Source: an uncultured Prevotella sp. (lineage in GTDB: Bacteria > Bacteroidota > Bacteroidia > Bacteroidales > Bacteroidaceae). Taken from it: a DNA stretch of 64,000 bases. Under the pieces are notes generated by a model. The model was not told the DNA's origin, ran no database searches, and saw only the letters and a program-made list of their open reading frames with translations. The stretch lies in contig CAMHAM010000003.1 of assembly GCA_946183415.1 (NCBI GenBank), forward strand, positions 1-64,000, given 5' to 3'. The position numbers and the translations under genes are program-made. Of this stretch, positions 50,018 to 60,523 are shown piece by piece (within the stretch, counting starts at the first letter, position 1; each line of letters opens with the position of its first letter).

Positions 50018-50056
50018 AATAAGAGCCGCTTATCAAACGAGAAGCGGCTCTTATTT
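50018..50056. terminator. bidirectional terminator between mutS and lgt
   Basis: AATAAGAGCCGCTT-loop-AAGCGGCTCTTATTT. Confidence 0.85.
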
Positions 50057-50885
50057 ATGCTTTCTTGGCTCTTATCATGCAATAGGTGCCAAGTATGACA
50101 AACGGGATTGATAGTATCTGTCCCATATCGATTGGGAGAGTGGCCTCGAAAGCCTCCTGAATCTCCTTTGTATACTCGATGAAGAAGCGGAAAGTAAAGA
50201 TATACGTCAGGCAGAAGCCGAAGTACCAGCCAGTGCCGATCTTCTCAGGCATCTTCTTGTGGAGTGCCCACATAATAAAGAAGAGTAGGGCATAGGCGAT
50301 GGCTTCGTAGAGCTGTCCAGGGTGGCGAGGCATCGTATCTACCTTCTCGAAGATAAACGCCCAGGGTACGTCAGTAATCTTGCCGATAATCTCAGAGTTC
50401 ATCAGGTTTCCCAAGCGGATGAAACAGGCTGTGGTACCTGTGGCGATGGCGATGTTATCCAATACTGTCCAGATGCTCAGTTTGGTATGCTTGACGTACA
50501 GCCAGAGCGCTATCATCAGTCCTAAGGTGCCACCGTGTGAGGCCAGTCCTGCGTAGCCTGTTACTTTCCAGTCTCCATCAGGCAGTAAATGGATAGGCAG
50601 CAGCATCTCTACGAAGCCCTTCCAGGAGGTGAGAAAATAGTCGGGCTGGTAGAAGATACAATGGCCTAAGCGGGCTCCTAACAGGATACCTATGAAACAG
50701 TAGAAGAAGAGCGGATCGAAGAGTTCGTCCTTGATTTTCTGCTCCTTATACAGTCGCTGCACTACGAAATAGGCCAGCGCCAGTCCGATAATCCACATCA
50801 GCCCATACCATCTTACGGTTATCGGCCCCAGATGGAATGCCTCCAAGTCAGGATTCCAAACGATATAGCTAATCAGATCTATCAT
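50055..50885 (-). CDS. lgt: prolipoprotein diacylglyceryl transferase
   Basis: [58 protein letters not shown]. Confidence 0.96.
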   Translation of the reverse strand: MIDLISYIVWNPDLEAFHLGPITVRWYGLMWIIGLALAYFVVQRLYKEQKIKDELFDPLFFYCFIGILLGARLGHCIFYQPDYFLTSWKGFVEMLLPIHLLPDGDWKVTGYAGLASHGGTLGLMIALWLYVKHTKLSIWTVLDNIAIATGTTACFIRLGNLMNSEIIGKITDVPWAFIFEKVDTMPRHPGQLYEAIAYALLFFIMWALHKKMPEKIGTGWYFGFCLTYIFTFRFFIEYTKEIQEAFEATLPIDMGQILSIPFVILGTYCMIRAKKA

Positions 50886-50888
50886 GGC

Positions 50889-51989
50889 TTATACATTAAA
50901 GCGGAAGTGCATGATATCACCATCCTGTACCACGTAGTCCTTGCCCTCTACAGCCAGCTTGCCGGCCTCTCTTACAGCAGCCTCAGAACCGTACTGCAGA
51001 TAGTCGTCATACTTGATGACCTCTGCACGGATGAATCCCTTCTCGAAGTCGGTGTGGATGACACCTGCACACTGCGGAGCCTTCCAGCCCTTCTTATAGG
51101 TCCAGGCCTTCACCTCCATCTCGCCTGCGGTGATGAACGTCTCAAGGTTCAGCAGGGCGTATGCCTTCTTGATGAGGCGGTTTACGCCGCTCTCCTCCAA
51201 GCCCAGTTCTTCGAGGAACATCTGCTTGTCCTCATAGCTCTCCAGCTCGGCGATATCCTCCTCGGTCTTTGCAGCGATGATCATCGTCTCTGCGCCTTCT
51301 TCTTTGGCGAGAGCCTCGACTTTCTTAGTGAAGTCATTGCCGTTCTTCGCATCGGCCTCGCCTACATTGCAGACGTAGAGCACAGGCTTCGAGGTCAACA
51401 GGAAGAGATTCTTGGCGCAGTCCTGCTCCTCCTTGCTCTCAAACTCCACCACACGGGCGTTCTTGCCCTGATCGAGCACCTCTTTATAGGCATGAAGTAC
51501 AGCAACTTCCACCTTGGCGTCCTTATTGCCAGCGGCAGCGGCTTTCTCCGTTTTTGCCAGACGGCCCTCGATGGTCTCAAGGTCCTTCAGCTGCAGCTCA
51601 GTGTCGATGATCTCCTTGTCGCGGATAGGATCGATGGTGCCATCCACGTGGGTGATATTCTCATCCTCGAAACAACGGAGTACATGGATAATCGCGTCCG
51701 TCTCACGGATGTTTCCCAGGAACTTATTACCTAATCCCTCGCCCTTAGAGGCACCCTTTACAAGGCCAGCGATATCTACAATCTCACAAGTAGCAGGCAC
51801 GATACGGCCTGGGTGCACGATCTCTGCCAACTTCGTCAGTCGCTCATCAGGAACGGTGATGACACCCACATTGGGCTCGATCGTACAGAAAGGAAAGTTT
51901 GCTGCCTGAGCCTTGGCGCTCGACAGACAATTAAACAATGTGGACTTGCCCACATTCGGCAGTCCCACAATACCACATTTTAATGCCAT
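50889..51989 (-). CDS. ychF: ribosome-binding ATPase YchF
   Basis: CGIVGLPNVGKSTLFNCLS, NFPFCTIEPNVGVI, GLVKGASKGEGLGNKFL, C-terminal TGS domain. Confidence 0.97.
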   Translation of the reverse strand: MALKCGIVGLPNVGKSTLFNCLSSAKAQAANFPFCTIEPNVGVITVPDERLTKLAEIVHPGRIVPATCEIVDIAGLVKGASKGEGLGNKFLGNIRETDAIIHVLRCFEDENITHVDGTIDPIRDKEIIDTELQLKDLETIEGRLAKTEKAAAAGNKDAKVEVAVLHAYKEVLDQGKNARVVEFESKEEQDCAKNLFLLTSKPVLYVCNVGEADAKNGNDFTKKVEALAKEEGAETMIIAAKTEEDIAELESYEDKQMFLEELGLEESGVNRLIKKAYALLNLETFITAGEMEVKAWTYKKGWKAPQCAGVIHTDFEKGFIRAEVIKYDDYLQYGSEAAVREAGKLAVEGKDYVVQDGDIMHFRFNV

Positions 51990-52124
51990 TTTCTTCTATA
52001 AACGTTTATTTCGGCTGCAAAATTAAGAAACATTTTCCGAGAAACAAAGGTTTTCTCAGAAAATGTTCCTTTTTCACCTTATTATTTAAGCTATTAATGC
52101 TTTTTTTCAGCCTTACGTAGGTGA

Positions 52125-54890
52125 TTAATGCGCTTCGAGCCAGTTTTGGCCAAATCCGGAATCAGCTACGAGGGGGACACTGAGTGGGAAGGCTGCCTGC
52201 ATTTCCTCTATCACGATGCGCTCCACCTTTTCTTTCTCCTCTGGGAAGACTGAGAAGTTGAGTTCGTCGTGTACTTGGAGAATCATTTTGCTCTTGATGC
52301 CCTCTTTCTTGAAACGCTCATGGATATGAATCATCGCCACCTTGATGATATCGGCAGCAGTGCCCTGAATGGGAGCATTGATGGCATTGCGCTCAGCAAA
52401 ACCTCGAACTGTCGCATTGTGGGAATTGATATCTGGCAGATAGCGGCGACGCCCGAATAGGGTAGTGACATAACCTTTCTGGCGAGCCACTTCCTTGGAT
52501 TTCTCCATGTAGTCGTGTACTTGTGGGAAGGTAGCGAAGTAGCCGTCTATCAGCATCTTAGCTTCATCGCGGGGGATGTCAAGACGCTCAGCTAAACCAA
52601 AGACGGTGATGCCGTAGATGATACCGAAGTTGGCACGTTTCGACTTGGTGCGTTCATCGCGAGTGACCTCTTCGATAGGTTTCTTATAGATATTCGCAGC
52701 TGTAGCCGCATGGAGGTCCTTGCCTTCACGGAACACCTCTATCATCGCTTCGTCCTTCGAAAGATGGGCCATCACGCGCAGTTCTATCTGGCTATAGTCT
52801 GCTGAAAAGAACAGACAGCCAGGCTCTGGGATAAAGGCTTTGCGAATCTCCTTACCGTCTTCACCACGAATGGGAATATTTTGAAGGTTTGGATCAGAGG
52901 AACTTAGGCGCCCTGTTGCTGTTATCGTCTGATTGAAGGATGTGTGAATGTGTCCTGTGCGAGGATTAATCAGCTTGGGTAGTGCGTCGATATAGGTTCC
53001 TATCAGTTTCTTCAAACCTCTGTGTTCCAAGATGTCTGCCACAATTTCGTGCTTGTTTCGGAGTTGCTGTAGCACTTCTTCTGATGTAACGTATTGGCCT
53101 GTTTTGGTCTTCTTGGCCTTCTCAACGATTTTTAGTTTGTCGAACAAGATTTCACCAACTTGTTTGGGCGATGCGATATTGAATTGTTCGCCAGCGAGTT
53201 CGTAGATACGGTGTTCAAGCTCGTTCATGCGATCCGTCAAAACCTTTGACGTTTCTTTAAGTGATTCCGTATCGAGACAGACACCATTCATCTCCATTTC
53301 TGCGAGTACAGGCATCAGTGGCATCTCGATATTATAGAATAGGTCTTCGCATTCGAACTTTTTCAATTCTGGCTCCAACTTGTTCTTCAGCCGGAGGGTG
53401 ATATCAGCATCCTCTGCGGCATATTCATAGACCTGAGAGGGTAGGAGGTCGCGCATCGATTTCTGTCCTTTGCCTCGAGGACCTATCAGTTCATCGATGT
53501 GGATGGTCTGATAGTTGAGATAGATCTCGGCCATGTAGTCCATATTGTGATGCAGCTCTGGTTGGATGAGGTAGTGGGCAATCATCGTGTCCCACATCTT
53601 GCCTTTGAGTTCGATGCCATAGTTGCGCAACACCTCGAGGTCGTACTTCATGTTTTGTCCGATTTTCAAAATATTCTCATTCTCGTAGACCTCTTTAAAG
53701 ATATTAACAATTCGCAACGCTTCTTCACGATTGGCAGGAATTGGGACATAAAATGCCTCGAATTCCTTCACGGCGAAGCTCAATCCTACCAATTCTGCCT
53801 CAATCGCAGAGGTTGATGTGGTTTCTGTATCTAGACTGAGAATTTCGTTTGTTAAGAAATAATCACGTAATTTCAACAAATCTTCCTCATTTTCAACGAG
53901 TTTGTAATCGTGAGAGGTCGTTTTAAGGCTCTCAAAACTTGAATTTTCGCTTACATTCGCCCCGTCGATTGGAAATTCTGCAAAGAGATCGAGTTGTCCA
54001 TTAACGGGAATTTGGGGTTTTTGGCTTTTTTTAAGAACTCTGTCTGCGAACGACTTCATCTCAAGTTCGAGCAACAATTTGCCAAGTTCTTCCTCATTGG
54101 GGTCCACGAGTTTCAGATTTTCCATATCGAGTTCGATGGGCACATCTGTTTTGATGGTTGCCAGGAAGTAACTCATCTTGATATCATCGACATGCTCTTC
54201 CACTTTTTCGCGCAGTTTACCCTTGATCTCAGATGACCTTTCAATCAGACTATTGATATTACCAAACTCATTGATCAGTTTCACAGCTGTTTTCTCACCC
54301 ACACCAGGACAGCCAGGGAAATTATCAGCAGAATCACCCATCAGTGCCAGGAGATCGATGACAGCATTTGTCGATGGAATGCCATATTTTTCACAGACTT
54401 CCTTCGGACCCATTGTTTCATAGCCACCTCCATGACGAGGGCGGAAGATGAAAACATTATCTCGCACCAGCTGGCCATAGTCTTTATCTGGTGTCAGCAT
54501 AAAGGTCTCTATACCTTGAGCGCCTGCTTTTGTTGCCAGTGTTCCGATGACGTCATCTGCCTCAAAACCATCAACTTGCAGTATAGGAATGCGATAAGCC
54601 TTTAACAGGTCCTTGATGATAGGCACTGCCTTACGGATATCCTCTGGCGTCTCTTCGCGCTGGGCCTTATATTCAGGAAAAGCCTCACTACGGAATGTAG
54701 GCCCATGAGGATCGAAGGCTACGCCAATATGGGTGGGATGCTCTTTTGTTAGCACTTCATTCAGCGTGTTCAGAAAGCCCATGATGGCACTGGTATTTAG
54801 ACCTTTCGAGTTGATTCGAGGGTTTTTAATGAACGCGTAATAACTGCGATAAATGAGCGCATAAGCGTCTAAAAGAAATAATTTCTGCAT
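52125..54890 (-). CDS. polA: DNA polymerase I
   Basis: FEADDVIGTLA (5' nuclease), LSLDTETTSTSAIEAE (3'-5' exo-like), DYSQIELRVMAHLS, GIIYGITVFGLAERL, LQVHDELNF. Confidence 0.97.
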   Translation of the reverse strand: MQKLFLLDAYALIYRSYYAFIKNPRINSKGLNTSAIMGFLNTLNEVLTKEHPTHIGVAFDPHGPTFRSEAFPEYKAQREETPEDIRKAVPIIKDLLKAYRIPILQVDGFEADDVIGTLATKAGAQGIETFMLTPDKDYGQLVRDNVFIFRPRHGGGYETMGPKEVCEKYGIPSTNAVIDLLALMGDSADNFPGCPGVGEKTAVKLINEFGNINSLIERSSEIKGKLREKVEEHVDDIKMSYFLATIKTDVPIELDMENLKLVDPNEEELGKLLLELEMKSFADRVLKKSQKPQIPVNGQLDLFAEFPIDGANVSENSSFESLKTTSHDYKLVENEEDLLKLRDYFLTNEILSLDTETTSTSAIEAELVGLSFAVKEFEAFYVPIPANREEALRIVNIFKEVYENENILKIGQNMKYDLEVLRNYGIELKGKMWDTMIAHYLIQPELHHNMDYMAEIYLNYQTIHIDELIGPRGKGQKSMRDLLPSQVYEYAAEDADITLRLKNKLEPELKKFECEDLFYNIEMPLMPVLAEMEMNGVCLDTESLKETSKVLTDRMNELEHRIYELAGEQFNIASPKQVGEILFDKLKIVEKAKKTKTGQYVTSEEVLQQLRNKHEIVADILEHRGLKKLIGTYIDALPKLINPRTGHIHTSFNQTITATGRLSSSDPNLQNIPIRGEDGKEIRKAFIPEPGCLFFSADYSQIELRVMAHLSKDEAMIEVFREGKDLHAATAANIYKKPIEEVTRDERTKSKRANFGIIYGITVFGLAERLDIPRDEAKMLIDGYFATFPQVHDYMEKSKEVARQKGYVTTLFGRRRYLPDINSHNATVRGFAERNAINAPIQGTAADIIKVAMIHIHERFKKEGIKSKMILQVHDELNFSVFPEEKEKVERIVIEEMQAAFPLSVPLVADSGFGQNWLEAH

Positions 54891-54950
54891 AACTTTCTTA
54901 ATTTTCGGTGTAAAATTACTTAAAATTCTTTGAAATCCGTCCTTTTTTAC

Positions 54951-54958
54951 TATTTTTG
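54951..54958 (+). promoter_or_regulatory. Bacteroidetes -7 box (TATTTTTG)
   Basis: TAnnTTTG 20 bp upstream of the polyprenyl synthetase ATG. Confidence 0.5.
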
Positions 54959-54978
54959 TATCGAAAATTTTGTTTCGA

Positions 54979-55953
54979 ATGGATTTTTTAGCAACGATAC
55001 GAAGGCCAATAGCGACGGAAATGAACGATTTCGTCGTACTATTTAATGAAAGTCTGACTCACGGTGATGGATTGCTCGAGCACGTTCTTTCGCATATCCG
55101 TAAACGTGGAGGAAAGCGCATGCGCCCTATGCTCTTCCTCTTGTCTGCCAAGAACTATGGCGAGGTTTCAGATATGACGCAAAATGCTGCTTTGGCTTTG
55201 GAACTGATTCATACGGCAAGTCTTGTTCACGATGATGTTGTCGATGAGAGTAGTGAGCGTCGTGGGCAGGCATCTGTAAATGCTTCTTATAATAATAAGG
55301 TGGCTGTGTTAGTGGGTGATTATATTGTTTCTACAGCGTTATTGCGCATTGCTCTTTCAGATAATCCACAAATCGTACAGCATCTTGCTGAATTAGGAAG
55401 AACATTAGCTGCTGGTGAGATTCTCCAACTCTCGAATATTTCGAATCAAGAGATTTCAGAAGATACTTATTATCAAGTAATTGAAAAGAAAACGGCCGTT
55501 CTTTTTGAAGCATGTGCAGGTTTGGGTGCTATTTCTGTAGGTGTCGCTGAAGATGATGTTGTGAAAGCCAAAAAGTTTGGACATAATATCGGTATGATCT
55601 TTCAGATTCGAGATGATATTTTCGATTATTATGATTCCAAGGAAATTGGTAAGCCTACAGGTAATGATATGACAGAAGGCAAGCTGACGCTTCCTGTCAT
55701 CTATGCCTTGACTCATTCAGATTCTCAGGCAATGCTTACTCTTGCTAAGAAGGTGAAAGCTGGGACGATTAATGCTGATGAAATCGCTGTTCTTGTTGAG
55801 TTTACAAAGCAGAATGGAGGTATTGAATACGCAGAACAGAAGATGAATGAGTTTGCCAAAGAAGCTCAGAAATATATCGATGAATCCGTGAAACCAGAAT
55901 TGAAACAAGCCTATACTGCCTATCTTGATTATGTGATACAGCGCAAGCTATAA
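54979..55953 (+). CDS. polyprenyl diphosphate synthase
   Basis: GGKRMRPML, LIHTASLVHDDVVDESSERRG, FQIRDDIFDYYD. Confidence 0.95.
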   Translation: MDFLATIRRPIATEMNDFVVLFNESLTHGDGLLEHVLSHIRKRGGKRMRPMLFLLSAKNYGEVSDMTQNAALALELIHTASLVHDDVVDESSERRGQASVNASYNNKVAVLVGDYIVSTALLRIALSDNPQIVQHLAELGRTLAAGEILQLSNISNQEISEDTYYQVIEKKTAVLFEACAGLGAISVGVAEDDVVKAKKFGHNIGMIFQIRDDIFDYYDSKEIGKPTGNDMTEGKLTLPVIYALTHSDSQAMLTLAKKVKAGTINADEIAVLVEFTKQNGGIEYAEQKMNEFAKEAQKYIDESVKPELKQAYTAYLDYVIQRKL

Positions 55954-55957
55954 TGAA

Positions 55958-55987
55958 AAAACCCTCGCCATCGCGAGGGCTTTTTGT
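55958..55987 (+). terminator. rho-independent terminator
   Basis: AAAACCCTCGC-CATC-GCGAGGGCTTTTT. Confidence 0.85.
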
Positions 55988-56017
55988 TTGAGGAGTATTG
56001 TTTTAATGATTCGTCAA

Positions 56018-56950
56018 TCAGAAGAATTTTGTTTCTTCTCCAATGACTTCGCTGAGCAATAAGTTTGCCAGGCGTGAGGTACCCATGCGGAACCACTGAT
56101 TCGTGAGCCATTTCTCGCCCAGGACCTCTTTTACAATCGTGTAGTATATCAGTGCATCCATCACCGAGTTAAGGCCTCCAGCGGGCTTAAAACCAATCTG
56201 TATGCCCGTTTCATCGTAGTATTCCTTAATTGCCTGACACATGACGTAGGCAGCCTCGGGTGTAGCTGCAGGCTCAAGCTTACCAGTAGAGGTCTTGATG
56301 TAATCTGCTCCTGCATACATGGATAGGATAGAGGCAGTCTTGATATTGGCTGCTGTCTTCAGGCAACCTGTCTCGAGGATTACCTTCATTTTCTTATCGC
56401 CGCAAGCCTCTTTCATCTGCTGAATCTCGTCTATTACTGTCTCGTAATCACCTGAGAGGAATGCACCTACGGAGAGAACCATGTCAATCTCTGTAGCACC
56501 GTCTTTTATCGCCAGTCCTGTCTCTATCGTCTTGACTTCAATCAGTGCCTGAGAAGACGGGAAAGAGCCTGATACACATGCTATTTCAACGCCATCGACC
56601 TCAAGTGTCTCTGAAACGATCTTTGCAAAACGTGGATACACACAGATGGTCGCTACGTGGGGGAGGTTAGGATATTGCTCATCGAACTGATTGACGCGCT
56701 CCGTAAAGGCCATCACGCTCTCGTCTGAATCCGTTGTTTTCAGTGTGGTTAGTTCTACACTTCCCATCAGGAATTTCTTGGTTTCCAGATTGTCGTTCTC
56801 ATGTACTTTCTCAGTGATGATCTTCTTCACTGCCTCACGTACTTCCTCGTCGCTGATTTCGAGGTTATACTTACTCAGAGCTTCTTCTATACGGCTCTTT
56901 TGTGGCATCTCGTGGTGGTGATGCTCATGCTCATGATTGTGTTCTGCCAT
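56018..56950 (-). CDS. deoC: deoxyribose-phosphate aldolase with His-rich N-terminus
   Basis: ATEIDMVLSVGAFLSGDY, KVILETGCL, ADYIKTSTGK, GFKPAGGL; N-terminus MAEHNHEHEHHHHEM. Confidence 0.93.
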   Translation of the reverse strand: MAEHNHEHEHHHHEMPQKSRIEEALSKYNLEISDEEVREAVKKIITEKVHENDNLETKKFLMGSVELTTLKTTDSDESVMAFTERVNQFDEQYPNLPHVATICVYPRFAKIVSETLEVDGVEIACVSGSFPSSQALIEVKTIETGLAIKDGATEIDMVLSVGAFLSGDYETVIDEIQQMKEACGDKKMKVILETGCLKTAANIKTASILSMYAGADYIKTSTGKLEPAATPEAAYVMCQAIKEYYDETGIQIGFKPAGGLNSVMDALIYYTIVKEVLGEKWLTNQWFRMGTSRLANLLLSEVIGEETKFF

Positions 56951-56957
56951 AATCGTT

Positions 56958-57284
56958 TTATGCTAAAAGTTTCTTATTGTGTATATGTCTTAATGAATCT
57001 CTCTCAGTCTTCTTTTCGATGGACTTCTGAAGCTCTTCGGTGAGGTCTACGCCAGTCTGATTGGCCAGACAGAGTAGTACCCAAAGAACATCTGCCATTT
57101 CTTCGCCCAGATTGTCTTTCTCGCCCTCCTTGAAACTCTGGTCACCATATTTGCGGGCTATCACACGTGCCAGTTCGCCCACTTCTTCCGTTAAAACCGC
57201 CATATTCGTTAGTTCCGAAAAGTATCTCACGCCGTATTTCTTGATCCAGCGATCCACTGCTTCTTGTGCTTCTTTGATGGTCAT
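56958..57284 (-). CDS. MazG-like nucleotide pyrophosphohydrolase
   Basis: LTEEVGELARVIARKYGDQ ... NLGEEMADVLWVLLCLANQTGVDL. Confidence 0.88.
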   Translation of the reverse strand: MTIKEAQEAVDRWIKKYGVRYFSELTNMAVLTEEVGELARVIARKYGDQSFKEGEKDNLGEEMADVLWVLLCLANQTGVDLTEELQKSIEKKTERDSLRHIHNKKLLA

Positions 57285-57529
57285 CTTGCTCTTAACATTT
57301 GAATGAATAATAGGGCTATCGTCAGTAGGATAATCCAGATATATTGCTTATTTTCACGGGCATATTCGTTCCAGTGAAAGGCTTTATAGAGGAATACGAT
57401 CAGCATCAGCAGGATACCGATTCCGCAGATCCATCCGCCATAAATCGAACCCCAAATCAGTGAGTTGACGATTCCAGTAGACGCCAGAATCACCCCTGCC
57501 ATTTCTATTTCCCGTAGATATTTCTTCAT
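57281..57529 (-). CDS. small membrane protein (82 aa)
   Basis: Two to three hydrophobic segments; compactly placed in a gene string. Confidence 0.5.
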   Translation of the reverse strand: MKKYLREIEMAGVILASTGIVNSLIWGSIYGGWICGIGILLMLIVFLYKAFHWNEYARENKQYIWIILLTIALLFIQMLRAR

Positions 57530-57533
57530 GCTA

Positions 57534-57755
57534 TTAGAGACCGAAGAGTGAGAGTCCGACGAGTACTAGGAAGGCTACAGAAATATAGTTCGACATCTTG
57601 TCGTTCTCCTTCCAATGGATGATAGTCCATATGCTCAGTACGGCCATGATGGTCAGGCCGAAAGCGATGAGGAAATTCGAGTGGAGAATGCGCCCCAAGA
57701 TATAGCTCACTAGGGCGGCAAGGTTCACGTAATTGGTAATTTGTCTCTTGTCCAT
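57534..57755 (-). CDS. small membrane protein
   Basis: MDKRQITNYVNLAALVSYILGRILHSNFLIAFGLTIMAVLSIW...; start moved downstream of the dtd overlap. Confidence 0.55.
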   Translation of the reverse strand: MDKRQITNYVNLAALVSYILGRILHSNFLIAFGLTIMAVLSIWTIIHWKENDKMSNYISVAFLVLVGLSLFGL

Positions 57756-57778
57756 AATCTTAATGGTTTTGTTTGTTT

Positions 57779-58231
57779 CTATTCTTTGTTCTTGGTGTCC
57801 ATACATATTGTGACTGGGCCGTCATTCAGTAGCTCTACCTTCATGTCTGCCCCAAATTCTCCTGTTCCCACTGGCTTCCCTATGGCCTCTGAAAGTTGGG
57901 TGCAGAAGGCCTCGTAGAGTGGGATAGAGTGTTCATGTGAGCCTGCTTTGAACCAGCTGGGGCGATTACCTTTCTTATAGCTGGCATAGAGTGTGAACTG
58001 GCTCACTACGAGGGCCTCGCCGCTGATGTCGATGACGGAACGATTCATGACTCCATCCTCATCATCAAACACCCTCAGGTTGGCTATCTTTTTAACCAGC
58101 CACTCTACGTCTTCGTTTGTATCCTCGTCACAGATGCCCACCAGAATCAGGAATCCTGCTCCTATCTGGCTTTTGACTGCGCCCTCTATGGTGACGCTGG
58201 CACGGCTGACTCTCTGTACGACTGCTCTCAT
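57779..58231 (-). CDS. dtd: D-aminoacyl-tRNA deacylase
   Basis: MRAVVQRVSRASVTIEG, SQFTLYASYKKGNRPSWF, GPVTICMDT. Confidence 0.96.
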   Translation of the reverse strand: MRAVVQRVSRASVTIEGAVKSQIGAGFLILVGICDEDTNEDVEWLVKKIANLRVFDDEDGVMNRSVIDISGEALVVSQFTLYASYKKGNRPSWFKAGSHEHSIPLYEAFCTQLSEAIGKPVGTGEFGADMKVELLNDGPVTICMDTKNKE

Positions 58232-58576
58232 TGTTGCTCTAATTTTTCTGCAAAGATATGAAATTATTCGGAGAATACTCTATATATGCCGTTAAATTTC
58301 TTAGTTTTTTCTTAATTGGTACGAACTATAATGTCGTGTTGTCCTCTTTTTTCGCTTTTCCCCTTTCTTTATTTAGAATTCTTTATGCCTTCCATAGTGT
58401 TCCTCCTTTTTCTCTCTAACCAAGAAAATTTTTTGTAGTTAGGAAAATTTTTTTTTGTGCTTTTGTCTCTAGAACCTGTTTGTTGGCCGAATTTTCAAAT
58501 GTAACAATATTTCATCTATGCGACAGGCGTATCTGCGCAGCAGCGTGTTACCGCGTCATTTCGAATTGCGATGCGC

Positions 58577-60409
58577 CTATTTGTCGCTGGGGTGGAAGTG
58601 CGAATAGACAATTTGTGCTTTCGCTGGTCCAATGGCTGTCTGTAGTGTTTCCAGGTTGGCCTCCCTAATCCGTTTAACCGATTTGAGGGCATTTAGAAGC
58701 CCGTCACGTGTCTTAGGACCGATGCCCGGGATGTTGTCAAGCTCAGAGTGCAAAGCGCGCTTAGAACGCTTGTTTCGGTGGAATTCGATGGCGAAGCGGT
58801 GTACCTCGTCTTGAATGTGCGTGAGCACGTGGAAGAGTTCTGAGTCGGTCTTCAGCGCTACGTGGATTGGCGGGAATCCGTAGAGCAGTTCGTTGGTGCG
58901 GTGACGGTCGTCTTTGGCTAATCCTGCGATAGGAATGTCGAGGTTCAGCTCGTCCTGGATGACTTCTCTGATCACCTCCATCTGGCCCTTGCCGCCGTCG
59001 GCGATGATGAGGTCGGGTAGGGGCTGTTCTTCATTCGTCAGACGAGTATATCTGCGGTGTACTACCTCCTTCATCGAAGCATAGTCATCGGGACCTACTA
59101 CGGTCTTGATGTTGAAGTGCTTGTATTCCTTTTTGCTGGGCTTCATGGCCTTGAATACCACGCATGAGGCTACTGCGTCAGTGCCTGATATGTTCGAGTT
59201 GTCGAAGCATTCGATGTGGTAGGGCAGGGTAGGCAGGTGCAGCTTCTCTTGCAGTTCTTTCATCAGGCGTGTCTGTTTCTGCTCCGGATTCAGTTTCTCG
59301 GCCTGCTTCAGGCGGTCGAACTTGTATTGTTTTCCGTTCATGATTGAGAGGTCGAGCAGGGTCTTCTTGTCACCTCGTTGGGGTATGGTGAAAGTGACGT
59401 TTTCCAACTCTATATCCACCTCCGTTGGTATGATGATCTCCTTGGCGTCGCTCTTGAATCTTTGGCGCAGTTCGATGATGCCGAGTTGCAGCAGCTCCTC
59501 ATTGCTCTCGTTCAGCTTCTTTTTGTACTCGATGGTGAAGCTCTGGTTGATGCTGCCGTTCGAGACGTGTATGTAATTGATGAAGGCCATTTTCTCGTCC
59601 GAGGTGATAGAGAATACGTCTACGTTGTTGATTGTGTTGCTTACCACTTCGCTCTTGCTTACGAATCCGTCCAGCGCTATGTATTTCCTCTTGATTTCTT
59701 CTGCCTCCTCGAAGCGCAGTTCTTCTGAGAGTCTGAGCATTTCTTCTTTCATGTCTCGTAGCACCTGACGTGTGTTCCCTTTCAGGATCTCTCGGGCCTG
59801 CATGATGTTCTTCTGGTAGTCCTCGTAGGCTTGCTTTCCCGTGCAAGGTCCCAGACACTTCTTGATGTGATAGTCCAGGCATACCTTGTATTTTCCTGTG
59901 TCAACGCCTTCCTTCGTGAGTGGGGTGTTGCAGGTGCGAGGGTGGTAGAGTTCCTTGATGATGTCGAGGACGGCGTACATCGACCCGATGTGGGAGTATG
60001 GCCCGTAGTAGGTACCCCATTTCCTGTTGATGTTACGAGTCTTGAAGATACGTGGGAAGAATTCGTTGGTGACGCAAATGCTGGGGTATGTCTTGCCGTC
60101 TTTCAGCAGCACATTGTAGCGAGGATTGTATTTCTTGATGAGAGCGTTTTCCAGCAAGAGTGCATCCTCTTCCGTATTCACGACGGTGTAGCTGATATCG
60201 TGGATCTTGCTGACCAGCACTTTGGTCTTGAAGCGGTCTACCTCCGTGTGGAAGTACGAAGATACTCTCGATTTCAGGTTCTTCGCCTTCCCCACGTAGA
60301 TGATAGTGTGGTTCTCGTCGTAATACTGGTAGCTGCCCGGCTTCTCCGGCAGTCGGCTGACGATACTCTTCAGATAGCTCAGTCGCTTCTCGTTTTCTTC
60401 TTTCGTCAT
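58577..60409 (-). CDS. uvrC: excinuclease ABC subunit C
   Basis: PEKPGSYQYYDENHTIIYVGKAKNLKSRVSSYF (GIY-YIG), CFDNSNISGTDAVAS, C-terminal HhH NIPGIGPKT. Confidence 0.97.
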   Translation of the reverse strand: MTKEENEKRLSYLKSIVSRLPEKPGSYQYYDENHTIIYVGKAKNLKSRVSSYFHTEVDRFKTKVLVSKIHDISYTVVNTEEDALLLENALIKKYNPRYNVLLKDGKTYPSICVTNEFFPRIFKTRNINRKWGTYYGPYSHIGSMYAVLDIIKELYHPRTCNTPLTKEGVDTGKYKVCLDYHIKKCLGPCTGKQAYEDYQKNIMQAREILKGNTRQVLRDMKEEMLRLSEELRFEEAEEIKRKYIALDGFVSKSEVVSNTINNVDVFSITSDEKMAFINYIHVSNGSINQSFTIEYKKKLNESNEELLQLGIIELRQRFKSDAKEIIIPTEVDIELENVTFTIPQRGDKKTLLDLSIMNGKQYKFDRLKQAEKLNPEQKQTRLMKELQEKLHLPTLPYHIECFDNSNISGTDAVASCVVFKAMKPSKKEYKHFNIKTVVGPDDYASMKEVVHRRYTRLTNEEQPLPDLIIADGGKGQMEVIREVIQDELNLDIPIAGLAKDDRHRTNELLYGFPPIHVALKTDSELFHVLTHIQDEVHRFAIEFHRNKRSKRALHSELDNIPGIGPKTRDGLLNALKSVKRIREANLETLQTAIGPAKAQIVYSHFHPSDK

Positions 60410-60460
60410 CTTCAATCCCTATGCTAAAATCCCTTTGCTGAAGGGTTTTTCCAAATAAGT

Positions 60461-60476
60461 TGTTTCACGTGGAACG
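60461..60476. promoter_or_regulatory. parS-like ParB binding site
   Basis: TGTTTCACGTGGAACG versus universal parS TGTTTCACGTGAAACA. Confidence 0.7.
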
Positions 60477-60523
60477 TTCCTCGCCCTCAATGTGAGACAT
60501 GTTTTGTGCTACCTCTTTTGTCT

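Noticed and set aside
51641-51656. CCATCCACGTGGGTGA as a further parS site
   Set aside because: Has CACGTG core but flanks do not match parS; lies inside conserved ychF coding sequence.
50832-51734. 300-aa plus-strand ORF opposite ychF
   Set aside because: Antisense to ychF; low-information L/H-rich translation.
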